The notes below the pieces were generated by a model, which saw only the letters and a program-made list of their open reading frames with translations, made no database searches and was not told where the DNA came from. This document shows, one piece after another, positions 32,886 through 42,439 of a stretch of DNA of 64,000 nt; the first letter of the stretch is position 1; every line of letters starts with the position of its first letter. The stretch lies in contig NZ_RHUM01000002.1 of NCBI RefSeq assembly GCF_003937915.1, positions 124,001-188,000 of the forward strand, in the 5' to 3' direction. A program made the translations under genes and the position numbers. The stretch comes from Erwinia sp. 198. Its GTDB lineage: Bacteria; Pseudomonadota; Gammaproteobacteria; Enterobacterales; Enterobacteriaceae.

Positions 32886-34348
32886 AGCTCCTTAACCGAA
32901 TGTGTCAGTGACTGAAAAAGCGTCCAGCTGCGGCGGTAAGCGTCACTGGCCTGTGGGATAAAAGTGTTCAGCGGAAAATTTTGGCTGACCAGCTGGCGGA
33001 AATGGGTGACATCCCTGACGCTGCCGTGGGCGATCAGCTGGCTGCCGATATTACCGAGCGTGGAGGCTTCGACCGGGCCGGCGACCACCGGCATACCGCA
33101 GGCGTTGGCGCAAAGCTGATTCAGCAGCGGATTCTGGCAGCCGCCGCCGACGATGTGCAGCTGGCAGAAAGGCGCGCCGCGCACGGCGGCAAGCTCTTCC
33201 AGCACAAAGCGGTAATAAAGCGCCAGACTGTCAAAAATACAGCGAGCCAGCGCGGCGGCCGTGGCAGGCGTCGGCATCCCCTGTCCGGCGCAGGCGTCCT
33301 GAATTTCGCGCACCATATTGACCGGATTAATAAAGCGTTCATCGTTGGGATTGATAATCGACCGGCAGGCGGGCTGCGTTTCTGCCTTCCGCACCAGCGC
33401 CGGCAGATCGGCGATAGCCAGTTCACGACAGACGCGCTGCAGCAGCCAAAGACCCATAATATTTTTCAGCACGCGGTAGCGCCCCTCTGCGCCGCCCTCG
33501 TTGGTAATATTGGCGGCCAGCGCGGCGGCATCGTTATAGGGTTGCCGGCTTTCAAAGCCCATTAGCGACCAGGTGCCGGAGCTGAGCCAGGCGACGTTGT
33601 CCGTGGTGAGCGGCGCCGCCAGCACGGCGCTGGCCGTATCGTGCGTAGCGACGGCGATGACCGGTACGGACAGGCCGCTGTTAGCCTTCCAGTCACCAAT
33701 TTTTACGCCGGGCGCGGTGGGCTTGCCGAACCAGGCGGGACTGGCACCCGTCCATTCCAGCAGCGCGTTATCCCACTCGCCGCTCTGGCTATTCAGCAGC
33801 TGCGTTGTGGTGGCGTTGGTGTATTCCCAGTTAAGCTTGCCGGTCAGGCGATAGTGGAAATAGTCCGGGATCAGCAAAGCGTGACGCACATCATTGAGCC
33901 ATTCTGGCTGGCTCTCGCACAGCGCGCGCAGCTGATAAAGGGTATTGAAAGGCAGGAACTGGATTGCGGTGCGCTGGTAGATGGCTTGACGTCCCAACTC
34001 AGCGCAGGCCTTCTGCATTACGCCCCAGGTTCGGTCGTCACGGTAGGAAACAGGCAGCCCAATCCGCTCACCCTGCTTATTCAGCAGCACGTAATCCACG
34101 CCCCAGGTATCAATACCGATACTGTCCGGCACAATGCCCTGCTGAATCAGCTTATCCAGCGAAGCAAGGATAAAATGTTCCAGCGCATCCACATCCCAGC
34201 ATTGCCGCTCTTCCCTGACGACCAGATTATTGACGCAGCGGGCGACCTCTTCCAGCGCCAGCTTGCCGCTTTGCAGATCATAGCGGGCCAGCATCACGCG
34301 TCCGCTGGATGCGCCCATGTCGATGGCAACACAATTTTTTAGACTCAT
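32876..34348 (-). CDS. rhaB: Rhamnulokinase
   Basis: An FGGY-family kinase that phosphorylates L-rhamnulose to rhamnulose 1-phosphate with ATP; 490 residues (E. coli 489). The N-terminal ATPase loop reads [11 protein letters not shown]. The block [12 protein letters not shown] is near residue 80 and the catalytic Asp lies in [10 protein letters not shown] near 237. [15 protein letters not shown] near 396-410 is the adenosine-site glycine loop. First gene of rhaBADM, read from the RhaS/CRP promoter in the 300-base gap to rhaS. Confidence 0.97.
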   Translation of the reverse strand: MSLKNCVAIDMGASSGRVMLARYDLQSGKLALEEVARCVNNLVVREERQCWDVDALEHFILASLDKLIQQGIVPDSIGIDTWGVDYVLLNKQGERIGLPVSYRDDRTWGVMQKACAELGRQAIYQRTAIQFLPFNTLYQLRALCESQPEWLNDVRHALLIPDYFHYRLTGKLNWEYTNATTTQLLNSQSGEWDNALLEWTGASPAWFGKPTAPGVKIGDWKANSGLSVPVIAVATHDTASAVLAAPLTTDNVAWLSSGTWSLMGFESRQPYNDAAALAANITNEGGAEGRYRVLKNIMGLWLLQRVCRELAIADLPALVRKAETQPACRSIINPNDERFINPVNMVREIQDACAGQGMPTPATAAALARCIFDSLALYYRFVLEELAAVRGAPFCQLHIVGGGCQNPLLNQLCANACGMPVVAGPVEASTLGNIGSQLIAHGSVRDVTHFRQLVSQNFPLNTFIPQASDAYRRSWTLFQSLTHSVKELCV

Positions 34349-34380
34349 GGCGATGGCTTCCTGTCTGTTTAGTGCCCCCT

Positions 34381-34477
34381 AGTCTAAAAGCCGCTGCTTT
34401 TGGCACCTTCCTGCCAGTGCCAGGCGCGATCCCTTGCTGGCAACAGGACAAAGGTGAACGTGAAGCAGCTCACATTT
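34381..34477 (-). promoter_or_regulatory. rhaBADM promoter: -10, RhaS half-sites and CRP site
   Basis: On the minus strand the -10 TAGACT (34381-34386) sits in GGCTTTTAGACTAG, nearly identical to the E. coli rhaBAD -10 region as I remember it. Upstream lie RhaS-like half-sites around 34400-34424 (CCTGGCACTGGCAGGAAGG) and 34433-34449 (CTGTTGCCAGCAAGG). Further up is a CRP site centred at 34466/34467, GTGAAGCAGCTCAC. Catabolite-controlled, RhaS-activated transcription is inferred. The rest of the gap must hold the rhaSR promoter, which I could not define. Confidence 0.75.
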
Positions 34478-34648
34478 CCTGCTGAGACGCCGGCGAATTA
34501 ACGGTGTGACGCGACGCGCACTTCCCAACTTGCCTGCGCACTTTCTTGAAAAACAAGCGGATTTACCGATGTTTCCGGTCAAAAAATCAAGACGGGTCAG
34601 GCATCGACGGCGGTAAACTGGCTGCAGAGTCACCCCAGGAGATGCGCC

Positions 34649-35476
34649 ATGACCCTACTCCACAGCGTGGATTTTTTTCCCGGCGGCGGTTTGCCTGTCG
34701 CCATTGAACCTCGTATGCCGCAGGGCGCTTTCCCCGAGCATCATCATGAGGATTTTCATGAAATTGTGCTGGTCGAACAGGGTGCGGGGGTACACGTTTT
34801 CAACGGCGAGCCTCGTACGCTTTGCGGCGGATGCGTTTGCTTTGTGCGCGATCACGACCGCCATCTTTATGAAAAAACGGATCGTCTGATCCTGACCAAT
34901 GTGCTTTATCGTGGGCCGGAGGCGTTTCGCTTTGTTACCAACATCCAGCATCTTTTACCTCAGGAAAAAGAAGGACATTACCCCTCGCACTGGCGTATCA
35001 GCGGCCGGGTGATGGACCAGGCGAAAACGCTGATTAAAGAACTGGGCGCGCCGGTAGACCCGAAACAGCCCGAAGCGCGGGCCGAGCAGGAGCTACGCTT
35101 TATGCAGTTGCTGGTGCTGTTGCGGCGCGGCTGCAGCGAGCAGCCTGGTGACGATCAAAGCGGGAGAATTCGCGGCCTGCTGGACTGGCTGGCCGACCAT
35201 TACAGCGAGGAAGTGGACTGGGATGCGCTGGCGGATAAGTTTTCACTTTCGCTGCGCACGCTGCATCGTCAGCTGAAACAGCAGACGGGCAGCACGCCCC
35301 AGCGCTACCTTAATCGCCTGCGTCTGTTGCAGGCGCGGCATTTACTACGCCACAGTGAAATGCGTATTACCGATATCGCCTACCACTGCGGATTTGGTGA
35401 CAGCAATCACTTTTCTACCCTTTTTAAGCGTGAATTTGGCTTTTCTCCGCGTACCATCAGGCAAAACGACCTGTGA
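34649..35476 (+). CDS. rhaS: RhaS, L-rhamnose-responsive activator of rhaBAD and rhaT
   Basis: An AraC-family regulator, 275 residues (E. coli 278). The N-terminal cupin-like rhamnose-binding domain contains [15 protein letters not shown] and [14 protein letters not shown]. The C-terminal DNA-binding domain carries two helix-turn-helix motifs ([17 protein letters not shown] near 200; [20 protein letters not shown] near 245). The ribosome site AGGAG precedes ATG 34649. It forms an operon with rhaR (8-base gap) and diverges from rhaB. Confidence 0.96.
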   Translation: MTLLHSVDFFPGGGLPVAIEPRMPQGAFPEHHHEDFHEIVLVEQGAGVHVFNGEPRTLCGGCVCFVRDHDRHLYEKTDRLILTNVLYRGPEAFRFVTNIQHLLPQEKEGHYPSHWRISGRVMDQAKTLIKELGAPVDPKQPEARAEQELRFMQLLVLLRRGCSEQPGDDQSGRIRGLLDWLADHYSEEVDWDALADKFSLSLRTLHRQLKQQTGSTPQRYLNRLRLLQARHLLRHSEMRITDIAYHCGFGDSNHFSTLFKREFGFSPRTIRQNDL

Positions 35477-35484
35477 GGTGACAC

Positions 35485-36336
35485 GTGAGCAAGCCGCTTT
35501 GTCTGGCGAAAGCCGACTATTTTCCGTCCGGGCTGATGCCGGTCGCTATTGCCGACCGCGCGCCCCAGCAAACTTTCCCGTCCCATATTCATGAGTTCTG
35601 CGAGCTGGTGATCGTCTGGCGCGGCAACGGGCTGCACGTGATGAACGATCGCCCCTGGCTTATTACCTGCGGCGATCTGTTCTACATCAGCCCTGAAGAC
35701 TGCCACAGCTATGAGTCGGTCAACGAGCTGGTGCTGGACAACGTGATCTATTGTCCGGAGCGCTTTCGTCTTGGCCTGGACTGGTCGCAGTTTCTGCCGC
35801 AGGAAAAAAAGGCCTGGCGGCTGACGACGCGCGGTATGGCTTTGGCGAGAAGCGTGATACAGCAGCTGGCGCAGGAGAGCGCCAAAAGCGATCGGCTGTC
35901 GCGTCAGCTGACGGAGGCGCTGTTTTTACAGCTGGTGTTGATCCTACAGCGTCACCGCTATGCGGCGGACGTTGCCTGGCAGCTGCCCGAGGGCGAACAG
36001 CTGGATCTGTTAATGTCGGCTATTCAGGGCCAGCTGGCCCATTTCGATCTTAGCGATTTTTGTCTCCAGCATCAGCTGTCGGAGCGCGCGCTCAAGCAGC
36101 TGTTCCGTCAGCAGACCGGCATGACGCCAGGCCAGTATCTGCGGCAGCTGCGCATGTGTAAGGCTAAATTTTTGCTGCGCAGCACGCCTTCGCTGATTGG
36201 CGACGTGGCCGCGCTGTGCGGCTTCGAGGACAGCAACTATTTTTCCGTCGTGTTTACCAGGGAAACCGGCATAACGCCCAGCGCCTTTCGTCAGCAGTTC
36301 GAGCAACACAGTCAGAAAAAAGCCGCCGCATGGTAA
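35485..36336 (+). CDS. rhaR: RhaR, L-rhamnose-responsive activator of rhaSR
   Basis: The AraC-family paralogue of RhaS that activates rhaSR transcription; 283 residues from GTG 35485 (GAGGTG upstream). The sensor domain has [20 protein letters not shown] and the DNA-binding domain [20 protein letters not shown] then [19 protein letters not shown]. Its 3' end is only 25 bases from the end of the converging rhaT, with no obvious terminator between them. Confidence 0.95.
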   Translation: MSKPLCLAKADYFPSGLMPVAIADRAPQQTFPSHIHEFCELVIVWRGNGLHVMNDRPWLITCGDLFYISPEDCHSYESVNELVLDNVIYCPERFRLGLDWSQFLPQEKKAWRLTTRGMALARSVIQQLAQESAKSDRLSRQLTEALFLQLVLILQRHRYAADVAWQLPEGEQLDLLMSAIQGQLAHFDLSDFCLQHQLSERALKQLFRQQTGMTPGQYLRQLRMCKAKFLLRSTPSLIGDVAALCGFEDSNYFSVVFTRETGITPSAFRQQFEQHSQKKAAAW

Positions 36337-36361
36337 GCGACGTCTCCCTGTGGCATCCCGC

Positions 36362-37396
36362 TCAGGAGATCATCCCCAGGCCAACGATGTTGGCGGCAAG
36401 AATAATAACCAGACAGCCGCCGCACAGCACGCTGACCGGACGTCTGCCGACGTTCTTCCACTCTTTCAGCACCAGCCCGACCAGCCCTCCGCACAGCACG
36501 TAGAAACTCATGTGCAGCATCCAGCTGATAAAGTCATACTGCGCGGGAATACGGGCGTGGCCCCAGGCATAGAAGAAAAATTGCAGATACCACATGGTGC
36601 CGCCCAGCAGCGACAGCAGCAGATTGCTGACCAGCAGCGGTTTCGCTATCGAGAAATCCGCCTTTATTGACAGGCTGGACAGATTAGCCAGCCGGATAAA
36701 GCAGTAGCCCAGGTTAACCAGCGCGCCGCCGCCCATAATCACCACATAGCTGGGCAACGCGGCATATAAAGGATTGATGCCCAGTTCGAGCGCGGCGTCG
36801 TGCATCGGCCTGGCGGCGTTCATCGCAAACGACATGCCGGCGGAGAAGATCCCGCAGAACACAGCCAGCACCAGCCCTTTTTTAAGGTTAAATTCTTCCG
36901 CCGCAATGCCCATCGCCCGCTCTTTCAGCAGCCCGGCACGGGAAACAATCGCCACGCCGCACAGCGCTACCAGTACCCCCAGCAGCGTCAGCCGGCCGCC
37001 CGTGGAGCTGAACAGTTCGACAAATCGCCCCTGTAGCAGCGGCGTCATCAGCGTGCCGACTACCAGCGTTACGCCGATAGCAATCCCTATACCCATCGAC
37101 ATGCCCAGGTAGCGCATGGTTAAACCATAGTTAATATTGCCGATCCCCCACATTGCGCCGAACAGAAAAACAGGCAGCAGCTGCGCGAGCGAAAAAGAGC
37201 CGTAAAATTCCCAAAAATTGGGCAGCAGCGCGGCGCTGACGGCCCAGGGCAGAATAAGCCATGACATGATCCCGCCTACGGACCACATGGTTTCCCAGGA
37301 CCAGTGACGCACTTTTTTAAACGGCGCATAGAAGCAGGCGGCGCTGGCCGCGCCAACCAGATGCCAGAAAATACCTGCAAAAATAAGGTGGCTCAT
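36362..37396 (-). CDS. rhaT: L-rhamnose/H+ symporter
   Basis: Inner-membrane proton-coupled rhamnose importer, 344 residues with about ten membrane segments. Clear RhaT signatures: the N terminus [60 protein letters not shown] and [20 protein letters not shown]. Read divergently from aldA and convergently to rhaR. Its promoter shares the TAGACT -10 found at rhaB, so RhaS control is expected. Confidence 0.97.
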   Translation of the reverse strand: MSHLIFAGIFWHLVGAASAACFYAPFKKVRHWSWETMWSVGGIMSWLILPWAVSAALLPNFWEFYGSFSLAQLLPVFLFGAMWGIGNINYGLTMRYLGMSMGIGIAIGVTLVVGTLMTPLLQGRFVELFSSTGGRLTLLGVLVALCGVAIVSRAGLLKERAMGIAAEEFNLKKGLVLAVFCGIFSAGMSFAMNAARPMHDAALELGINPLYAALPSYVVIMGGGALVNLGYCFIRLANLSSLSIKADFSIAKPLLVSNLLLSLLGGTMWYLQFFFYAWGHARIPAQYDFISWMLHMSFYVLCGGLVGLVLKEWKNVGRRPVSVLCGGCLVIILAANIVGLGMIS

Positions 37397-37734
37397 GCTT
37401 TTTTCCTTCGTAGGAGGGTAAAATTCCCGGTAGGCTGAGTCTACGAAGGTTGCCTCTCTCCATACCTTAGGCTGGCTGCCTGCGCCAGCGTGAAAATGGC
37501 AAAATCCCCCCTCTTATCCCGTCTGCGATCACAGATACAGGTTATTCTGAAAACAGCCAATCTTTCCATTAACCTGCTGTTTATTCAGTACTCCTCATCA
37601 AATCTCTTTGCCTTTTTGCCAGTTTTATATGTTGCGTGGCGCTCAGAGAAAGGCGCCATCCCTCGCAATACAACAGCATAATCGCAACATTAAATTAACC
37701 AAAACTTAAAACACTATTTACGGAGGCTACGCCT
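37397..37734. promoter_or_regulatory. Divergent rhaT/aldA control region
   Basis: 338 bases. On the minus strand TAGACT at 37439-37444 matches the rhaB -10, and the upstream GC-rich stretch to about 37490 is where RhaS half-sites would lie. On the aldA side an inverted repeat TGGCGC-N10-GCGCCA (37637-37658) is an operator candidate. GGAGG at 37722-37726 serves the GTG start of aldA. No open frame of note. Confidence 0.5.
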
Positions 37735-39171
37735 GTGACGCGCCTGTATCATTGTTTTATTAACGGCCAGTTTGTTGAAAATCGCAGCGACCGCTGGATT
37801 GACGTGATTAATCCCGCTACCGAAGCGCTGCTGTGCCGCATCCCGCAAAGCGATAAAGAAGAGGCCGATCGCGCCATCAGTGCGGCCAAAGCTGCCCAAC
37901 CCGCCTGGGAAGCGTTACCGGCCGTTGAACGTGGCCGCTGGCTGCGCCAGATTGCGTCAGGCATTCGTCGTCGTGAAGCTGAGCTGACCGCCACTATCGT
38001 GGCGGAAGGCGGCAAAACGCAGCAGCTGGCCCAAACGGAAGTGCTTTTTACCGCAGACTACCTGGACTATATGGCCGAATGGGCGCGCCGTTATGAAGGG
38101 GAGATCGTACAAAGCGATCGCCCTGATGAGACCATCCTGATATTAAAGAAAGCGATTGGCGTAACCACAGGGATCCTGCCGTGGAACTTCCCTTTTTTCC
38201 TGATTGCCCGCAAAGCCGCTCCGGCATTGATAACCGGCAATACCATTGTGATCAAACCCAGCGAGCTGACGCCGGCCAACGCGATAATATTTGCTGAAAT
38301 CGTTGAAGAAATTGGGCTGCCGCCCGGCGTGTTTAATCTGGTAACCGGCTATGGGCCAGAGGTAGGACAGGCTCTGGCCGCCAACCCGCAAGTGGGGATG
38401 GTCAGCCTGACCGGTAGCGTAAACGCCGGGATCGCCACGCTGGAGGCGGCAGCGAAGAACGTCACCAAAGTCGCGCTGGAGCTGGGCGGCAAAGCGCCTG
38501 CCATCGTAATGAACGATGCGGATCTGGATCTGGCGGTAAAAGCCATAGTGGCTTCGCGCATGATTAATACCGGGCAGGTCTGCAACTGTACGGAGCGTCT
38601 TTATGTCCAGGAAGGCGTTTATAATGAGGTCGTGTACCGCCTGACGACGGCTTTTAATGCGGTCAGCTGCGGCGATCCCGCGCAGGACGACACGCTGGAT
38701 ATGGGCCCGCTGATTTCTGCCGACGCGCTGGCGCGGCTGGAGCACAAAGTGGCCCATGCTGTGGAACAGGGGGCGACTGTGGCGGCTGGCGGCAAACGCA
38801 AAGGCGACCGCGGGTTCTTCTTTGAGCCAACGCTGCTGACTAACGTACGCCAGGATATGGCTATCGTCCGGGAAGAGACCTTTGGCCCGGTGCTGCCGGT
38901 TATCCCTTTTGCAACGCTGGATGACGCGATCGCGCTGGCTAACGACAGCGAATATGGACTAACCTCCTCCATTTTTACCGAAAGCCTGAACACGGCGATG
39001 CAGGCAATAAAAAAGCTGCGGTTTGGCGAAACCTACGTTAACCGTGAAAATTTTGAAGCAATGCAGGGTTTCCATGCTGGCTGGCGTAAATCCGGCATTG
39101 GCGGCGCCGACGGCCGTCACGGTCTGGAAGAATATCTACAGACCCACGTCGTTTATTTGCAGGCACGCTGA
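37735..39171 (+). CDS. aldA: Lactaldehyde dehydrogenase AldA
   Basis: NAD-dependent aldehyde dehydrogenase that oxidises L-lactaldehyde (from rhamnose or fucose) to L-lactate, and also glycolaldehyde; 478 residues (E. coli 479). The catalytic Cys lies in NTGQVCNCTERLY near 284 and the general-base Glu in ALELGGKAP near 251. The cofactor region reads GILPWNFPFF near 143 and the C terminus AMQGFHAGWRKSGIGGADG. Start GTG 37735 with GGAGG 9 bases upstream. Placed directly next to rhaT, it completes aerobic rhamnose use within one cluster. Confidence 0.96.
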   Translation: MTRLYHCFINGQFVENRSDRWIDVINPATEALLCRIPQSDKEEADRAISAAKAAQPAWEALPAVERGRWLRQIASGIRRREAELTATIVAEGGKTQQLAQTEVLFTADYLDYMAEWARRYEGEIVQSDRPDETILILKKAIGVTTGILPWNFPFFLIARKAAPALITGNTIVIKPSELTPANAIIFAEIVEEIGLPPGVFNLVTGYGPEVGQALAANPQVGMVSLTGSVNAGIATLEAAAKNVTKVALELGGKAPAIVMNDADLDLAVKAIVASRMINTGQVCNCTERLYVQEGVYNEVVYRLTTAFNAVSCGDPAQDDTLDMGPLISADALARLEHKVAHAVEQGATVAAGGKRKGDRGFFFEPTLLTNVRQDMAIVREETFGPVLPVIPFATLDDAIALANDSEYGLTSSIFTESLNTAMQAIKKLRFGETYVNRENFEAMQGFHAGWRKSGIGGADGRHGLEEYLQTHVVYLQAR

Positions 39172-39178
39172 ATAACCA

Positions 39179-39203
39179 GGGCCGATGGTAGTCGGCCTTT
39201 TTT
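39179..39203 (+). terminator. Terminator of aldA
   Basis: GGCCGA / TCGGCC with a 6-base loop and six T residues, 8 bases after the stop. Confidence 0.85.
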
Positions 39204-39530
39204 CACTCAAAAGTTATCACGTGCTTATAGTTCTGCGTCTTACATCCTCTTAATTAATTTTTAAATTATAAAATATATTATATTTTCAGCCTGGTTTTTA
39301 TCCCTCCTGATTATTAACCCTCAACAAACCCTCTCAGCAAAATAATAAAGCGCGCGTTAAGGCTTTTTAATATCCGATGCGAGATCCGGATCACTGTTTA
39401 TCCGGCATGTTCAGGTTAGCTTTCTTGCCGCCGCCTGGGTAGTTTAATATCGCGCTCGGGGCGGAATAACCCATACTAAATTTTGATAATCTGGCAGATT
39501 TTTAGATTATTATTTTAACCGGAGAGTATA
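39204..39530 (+). promoter_or_regulatory. AT-rich leader region of sdaCB with an inverted repeat
   Basis: About 330 bases, very AT-rich at 39240-39295. Two features stand out: a 10-bp palindrome GATCCGGATC (39383-39392), and an inverted repeat ATAATCT-N11-AGATTAT (39486-39510) that ends 10 bases before the Shine-Dalgarno GGAGAG of sdaC. The repeat could be an operator or a hairpin that affects translation start. CRP and Lrp control are known for the E. coli gene, but I could not define their sites here. Confidence 0.45.
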
Positions 39531-40808
39531 ATGCATATTCCTCAGGCAGCCGCAGAACCGCATGCCGCTACTACGTGGCGTAAAACCGACACCGTCTGGA
39601 TGCTGGGGCTATACGGCACCGCCATCGGCGCAGGGGTGCTTTTCCTGCCGATCAATGCCGGCGTTGGCGGGCTAATTCCGCTGATTATAATGACCCTTCT
39701 CGCCTTCCCTATGACCTATTACGCCCACCGCGGGCTGACTCGGTTTGTGCTGTCGGGTAAAAGTCCCGGCGAAGATATAACGGAAGTGGTGGAAGAACAT
39801 TTTGGTCGCGGCGCAGGCAAGCTGATAACCCTGCTCTATTTTTTAGCTATCTACCCTATTCTGCTGGTTTACAGCGTGGCGATAACCAATACGGTAGAGA
39901 GTTTTCTGACGCATCAGCTGGGGATGAGCAGCCCGCCGCGTATGGTACTGTCGCTGCTGTTGATCGTGGCGATGATGGCTATCGTACGGTTTGGCGAACA
40001 GACGATCGTAAAAGCGATGAGCGTGCTGGTTTTTCCTTTTGTCGCCGCGCTGATGGCGCTGGCCGTTTATCTGATCCCTCGCTGGAACAGCGCCGCGCTG
40101 GATACGCTTTCTTTTAATACGGCCAGCTCAGGCAGCCTGATGTTGACGCTCTGGCTGGCGATACCGGTAATGGTGTTTTCTTTTAACCATTCGCCGATTA
40201 TCTCTTCTTTTGCCGTCGCCAAACGTCAAGAGTATGGCGCGGACGCCGAGCCAAAATGTTCCCGCATTCTGGCACGCGCACACGGCATGATGGTGCTGAC
40301 GGTGATGTTTTTTGTTTTCAGCTGCGTCCTCAGCCTGACGCCGGCCGATCTGGCCGCGGCTAAAGTACAAAATATCTCCATTCTTTCTTATCTGGCCAAT
40401 CATTTTAACGCCCCGGTTATCGCCTGGATGGCGCCGATTATCGCCATGATCGCTATAACAAAATCTTTCCTGGGCCACTATTTAGGCGCGCGCGAGGGCT
40501 TTAACGGTATCGTAGCAAAATCGTTGCGCTCCGTCGGGAAAGAGATCGAGCCGAAAAAGCTCAACCGCCTGACGGCGCTGTTTATGCTGCTGACCTGCTG
40601 GCTTGTCGCCACGCTGAACCCCAGCATTCTGGGCATTATTGAAACGCTCGGCGGGCCGGTGATCGCCATGATCCTGTTCCTGATGCCGATGTATGCGATC
40701 CGCAAGATCCCGGCGATGCAGCAGTATCGCGGCCATCTCAGTAACCTTTTCGTGGTGCTGGCAGGCCTGGTCGCCATTTCGGGTATTGTTTACTCGCTGA
40801 TGAATTAA
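39531..40808 (+). CDS. sdaC: Serine/H+ symporter SdaC
   Basis: High-capacity inner-membrane L-serine importer of the HAAAP family, 425 residues (E. coli 429), about eleven membrane segments. The match is near-continuous: DTVWMLGLYGTAIGAGVLFL, PGEDITEVVEEHFG, SFNHSPIISSFAVAKRQEYG, NISILSYLANHFNAP and TKSFLGHYLGAREGF. It feeds the serine deaminase encoded 34 bases downstream, so the pair is an operon for serine use. Confidence 0.97.
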   Translation: MHIPQAAAEPHAATTWRKTDTVWMLGLYGTAIGAGVLFLPINAGVGGLIPLIIMTLLAFPMTYYAHRGLTRFVLSGKSPGEDITEVVEEHFGRGAGKLITLLYFLAIYPILLVYSVAITNTVESFLTHQLGMSSPPRMVLSLLLIVAMMAIVRFGEQTIVKAMSVLVFPFVAALMALAVYLIPRWNSAALDTLSFNTASSGSLMLTLWLAIPVMVFSFNHSPIISSFAVAKRQEYGADAEPKCSRILARAHGMMVLTVMFFVFSCVLSLTPADLAAAKVQNISILSYLANHFNAPVIAWMAPIIAMIAITKSFLGHYLGAREGFNGIVAKSLRSVGKEIEPKKLNRLTALFMLLTCWLVATLNPSILGIIETLGGPVIAMILFLMPMYAIRKIPAMQQYRGHLSNLFVVLAGLVAISGIVYSLMN

Positions 40809-40842
40809 TCGGCCGGGCCTTCTCCTTTCGCGCGGAGTTTTT

Positions 40843-42210
40843 ATGATTAGCGTTTTCGACATGTTTAAAATCGGTATCGGGCCTTCCAGCTCGCATACCG
40901 TCGGGCCAATGAAGGCCGGTAAAACTTTTGTTGATGAATTAATCGCCCACCATCTGCTCCCTGACGCCACCTCGCTGGTTGTGGATTTATACGGCTCGCT
41001 TGCGGCGACGGGCAAAGGGCACAATACCGACACCGCTATTATTATGGGGCTGGCCGGCTGGTTGCCGGAAAGCGTCGATATTGATGCCATTGCGCCCTTT
41101 ATGCAGCAGCTGGCAGCTACGGGTCTTCTTCCCGTGGCTGAAGGCAAACACAAAGTCGCCTTTCCGCTTGAGCAGTGCATGGTTTTTCACAGCGTGAATT
41201 TGCCGCTTCATGAAAATGGGATGCGTATTACCGCTTTTGCCGGTTCCCGGCGCCTGTTGACCAGAGTCTACTACTCCGTGGGCGGCGGCTTTATCGTTGA
41301 TGAAGCGCATTTTCATCAGCCACGGCAAAGCGCCGTTGCGGTGCCCTGGCCCTATAAAAATTCCGCCGACCTGCGCCAGCACTGCGCCGAAACCGGACTG
41401 TCGCTTTCCGGGCTGATGATGCAAAACGAGCGGGCTTTACATTCTCCGCAGGAGTTGGATGCTTATCTGCTGCGGTTGTGGGAAGTAATGAGTAACGGCA
41501 TTGCCCGCGGCATGACTACGGAAGGCATTATGCCAGGCAGTTTGCGGGTGCCGCGTCGTGCGGCAGCCCTGCGCCGCACGCTGGTCAGCAGCGATAAAAC
41601 CAGCAGCGATCCCCTGGCGGTAGTTGACTGGATCAATATGTTTGCGTTGGCGGTCAGCGAGGAAAACGCTACGGGCGGCCGCGTGGTAACCGCACCGACC
41701 AACGGCGCCTGCGGTATTATCCCGGCGGTGCTTGCCTATTACGATAAGTTTATTCGTAAAGTCAACGCCGGGTCGCTGGCTCGTTTTATCCTGGCCGCCA
41801 GCGCTATTGGCTCGCTATATAAGATGAACGCCTCGATTTCGGGCGCGGAAGTAGGCTGCCAGGGCGAAGTGGGCGTCGCCTGCTCCATGGCGGCCGCCGG
41901 GCTGGCCGAACTGCTGGGCGGCAGCCCAGCCCAGGTTTGCATCGCGGCGGAAATCGGCATGGAGCATAATCTTGGGCTGACCTGCGATCCGGTGGCGGGC
42001 CAGGTGCAGGTACCCTGCATTGAGCGCAACGCCATCGCGGCCGTCAAAGCGGTTAACGCGGCACGGATGGCGCTTTATCGCGTCAGCGAGCCTCGGGTCT
42101 GTCTGGATAAGGTGATTGAAACCATGTATGAAACGGGAAAAGATATGAATGCTAAGTATCGTGAGACTTCCCGTGGTGGCCTGGCAATTAAAGTGGTCAC
42201 CGCCAGTTAA
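40843..42210 (+). CDS. sdaB: L-serine ammonia-lyase (iron-sulfur type)
   Basis: Deaminates L-serine to pyruvate and ammonia using an oxygen-sensitive 4Fe-4S cluster; 455 residues, equal to E. coli SdaB. N-terminal domain FKIGIGPSSSHTVGPMKAG; catalytic domain with TAPTNGACGIIPAVLAYYDK, GCQGEVGVACSMAAAGL, and the Cys-bearing LTCDPVAGQVQVPCIERN, which includes the cluster ligands. SdaA is very similar, but the sdaC-sdaB order identifies it. GGAG sits 6 bases before the ATG. Confidence 0.95.
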   Translation: MISVFDMFKIGIGPSSSHTVGPMKAGKTFVDELIAHHLLPDATSLVVDLYGSLAATGKGHNTDTAIIMGLAGWLPESVDIDAIAPFMQQLAATGLLPVAEGKHKVAFPLEQCMVFHSVNLPLHENGMRITAFAGSRRLLTRVYYSVGGGFIVDEAHFHQPRQSAVAVPWPYKNSADLRQHCAETGLSLSGLMMQNERALHSPQELDAYLLRLWEVMSNGIARGMTTEGIMPGSLRVPRRAAALRRTLVSSDKTSSDPLAVVDWINMFALAVSEENATGGRVVTAPTNGACGIIPAVLAYYDKFIRKVNAGSLARFILAASAIGSLYKMNASISGAEVGCQGEVGVACSMAAAGLAELLGGSPAQVCIAAEIGMEHNLGLTCDPVAGQVQVPCIERNAIAAVKAVNAARMALYRVSEPRVCLDKVIETMYETGKDMNAKYRETSRGGLAIKVVTAS

Positions 42211-42250
42211 GCCAGGGTTGGCTTAGCCTTATCGATCGCCGCCCTGTTTG

Positions 42251-42278
42251 GCCCGCGTCACAACCACGCGGGCTTTTT
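42251..42278 (+). terminator. Terminator of sdaCB
   Basis: GCCCGCGT / ACGCGGGC with a 7-base loop, then TTTTTAT. Confidence 0.85.
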
Positions 42279-42325
42279 ATCGCTTTTAGCAACGCGCGTG
42301 CCTGTCGCGTTTGGTTGCTACACAT

Positions 42326-42363
42326 AGCCTGAAAGACGCATATCCGTTGTTTCAGGCTGGTTT
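42326..42363. terminator. Second hairpin between sdaB and the MHS transporter
   Basis: AGCCTGAAA / TTTCAGGCT, 9-bp perfect stem with a 15-base loop, followed on the plus strand by GGTTTT. It could back up the sdaCB terminator or act for the converging transporter gene. Confidence 0.4.
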
Positions 42364-42439
42364 TATAAGGCACGTATCTTTTGTTCCTGGGTTGCCAGCG
42401 TTTTTAACAAAGGCATGAAACTTTCGTTTCGGGCTGCTT

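Noticed and set aside
39370-39410. TGCGA...TCACT considered as a CRP site before sdaC
   Set aside because: The half-sites are separated by 8 bases rather than 6, so it does not fit the CRP consensus.
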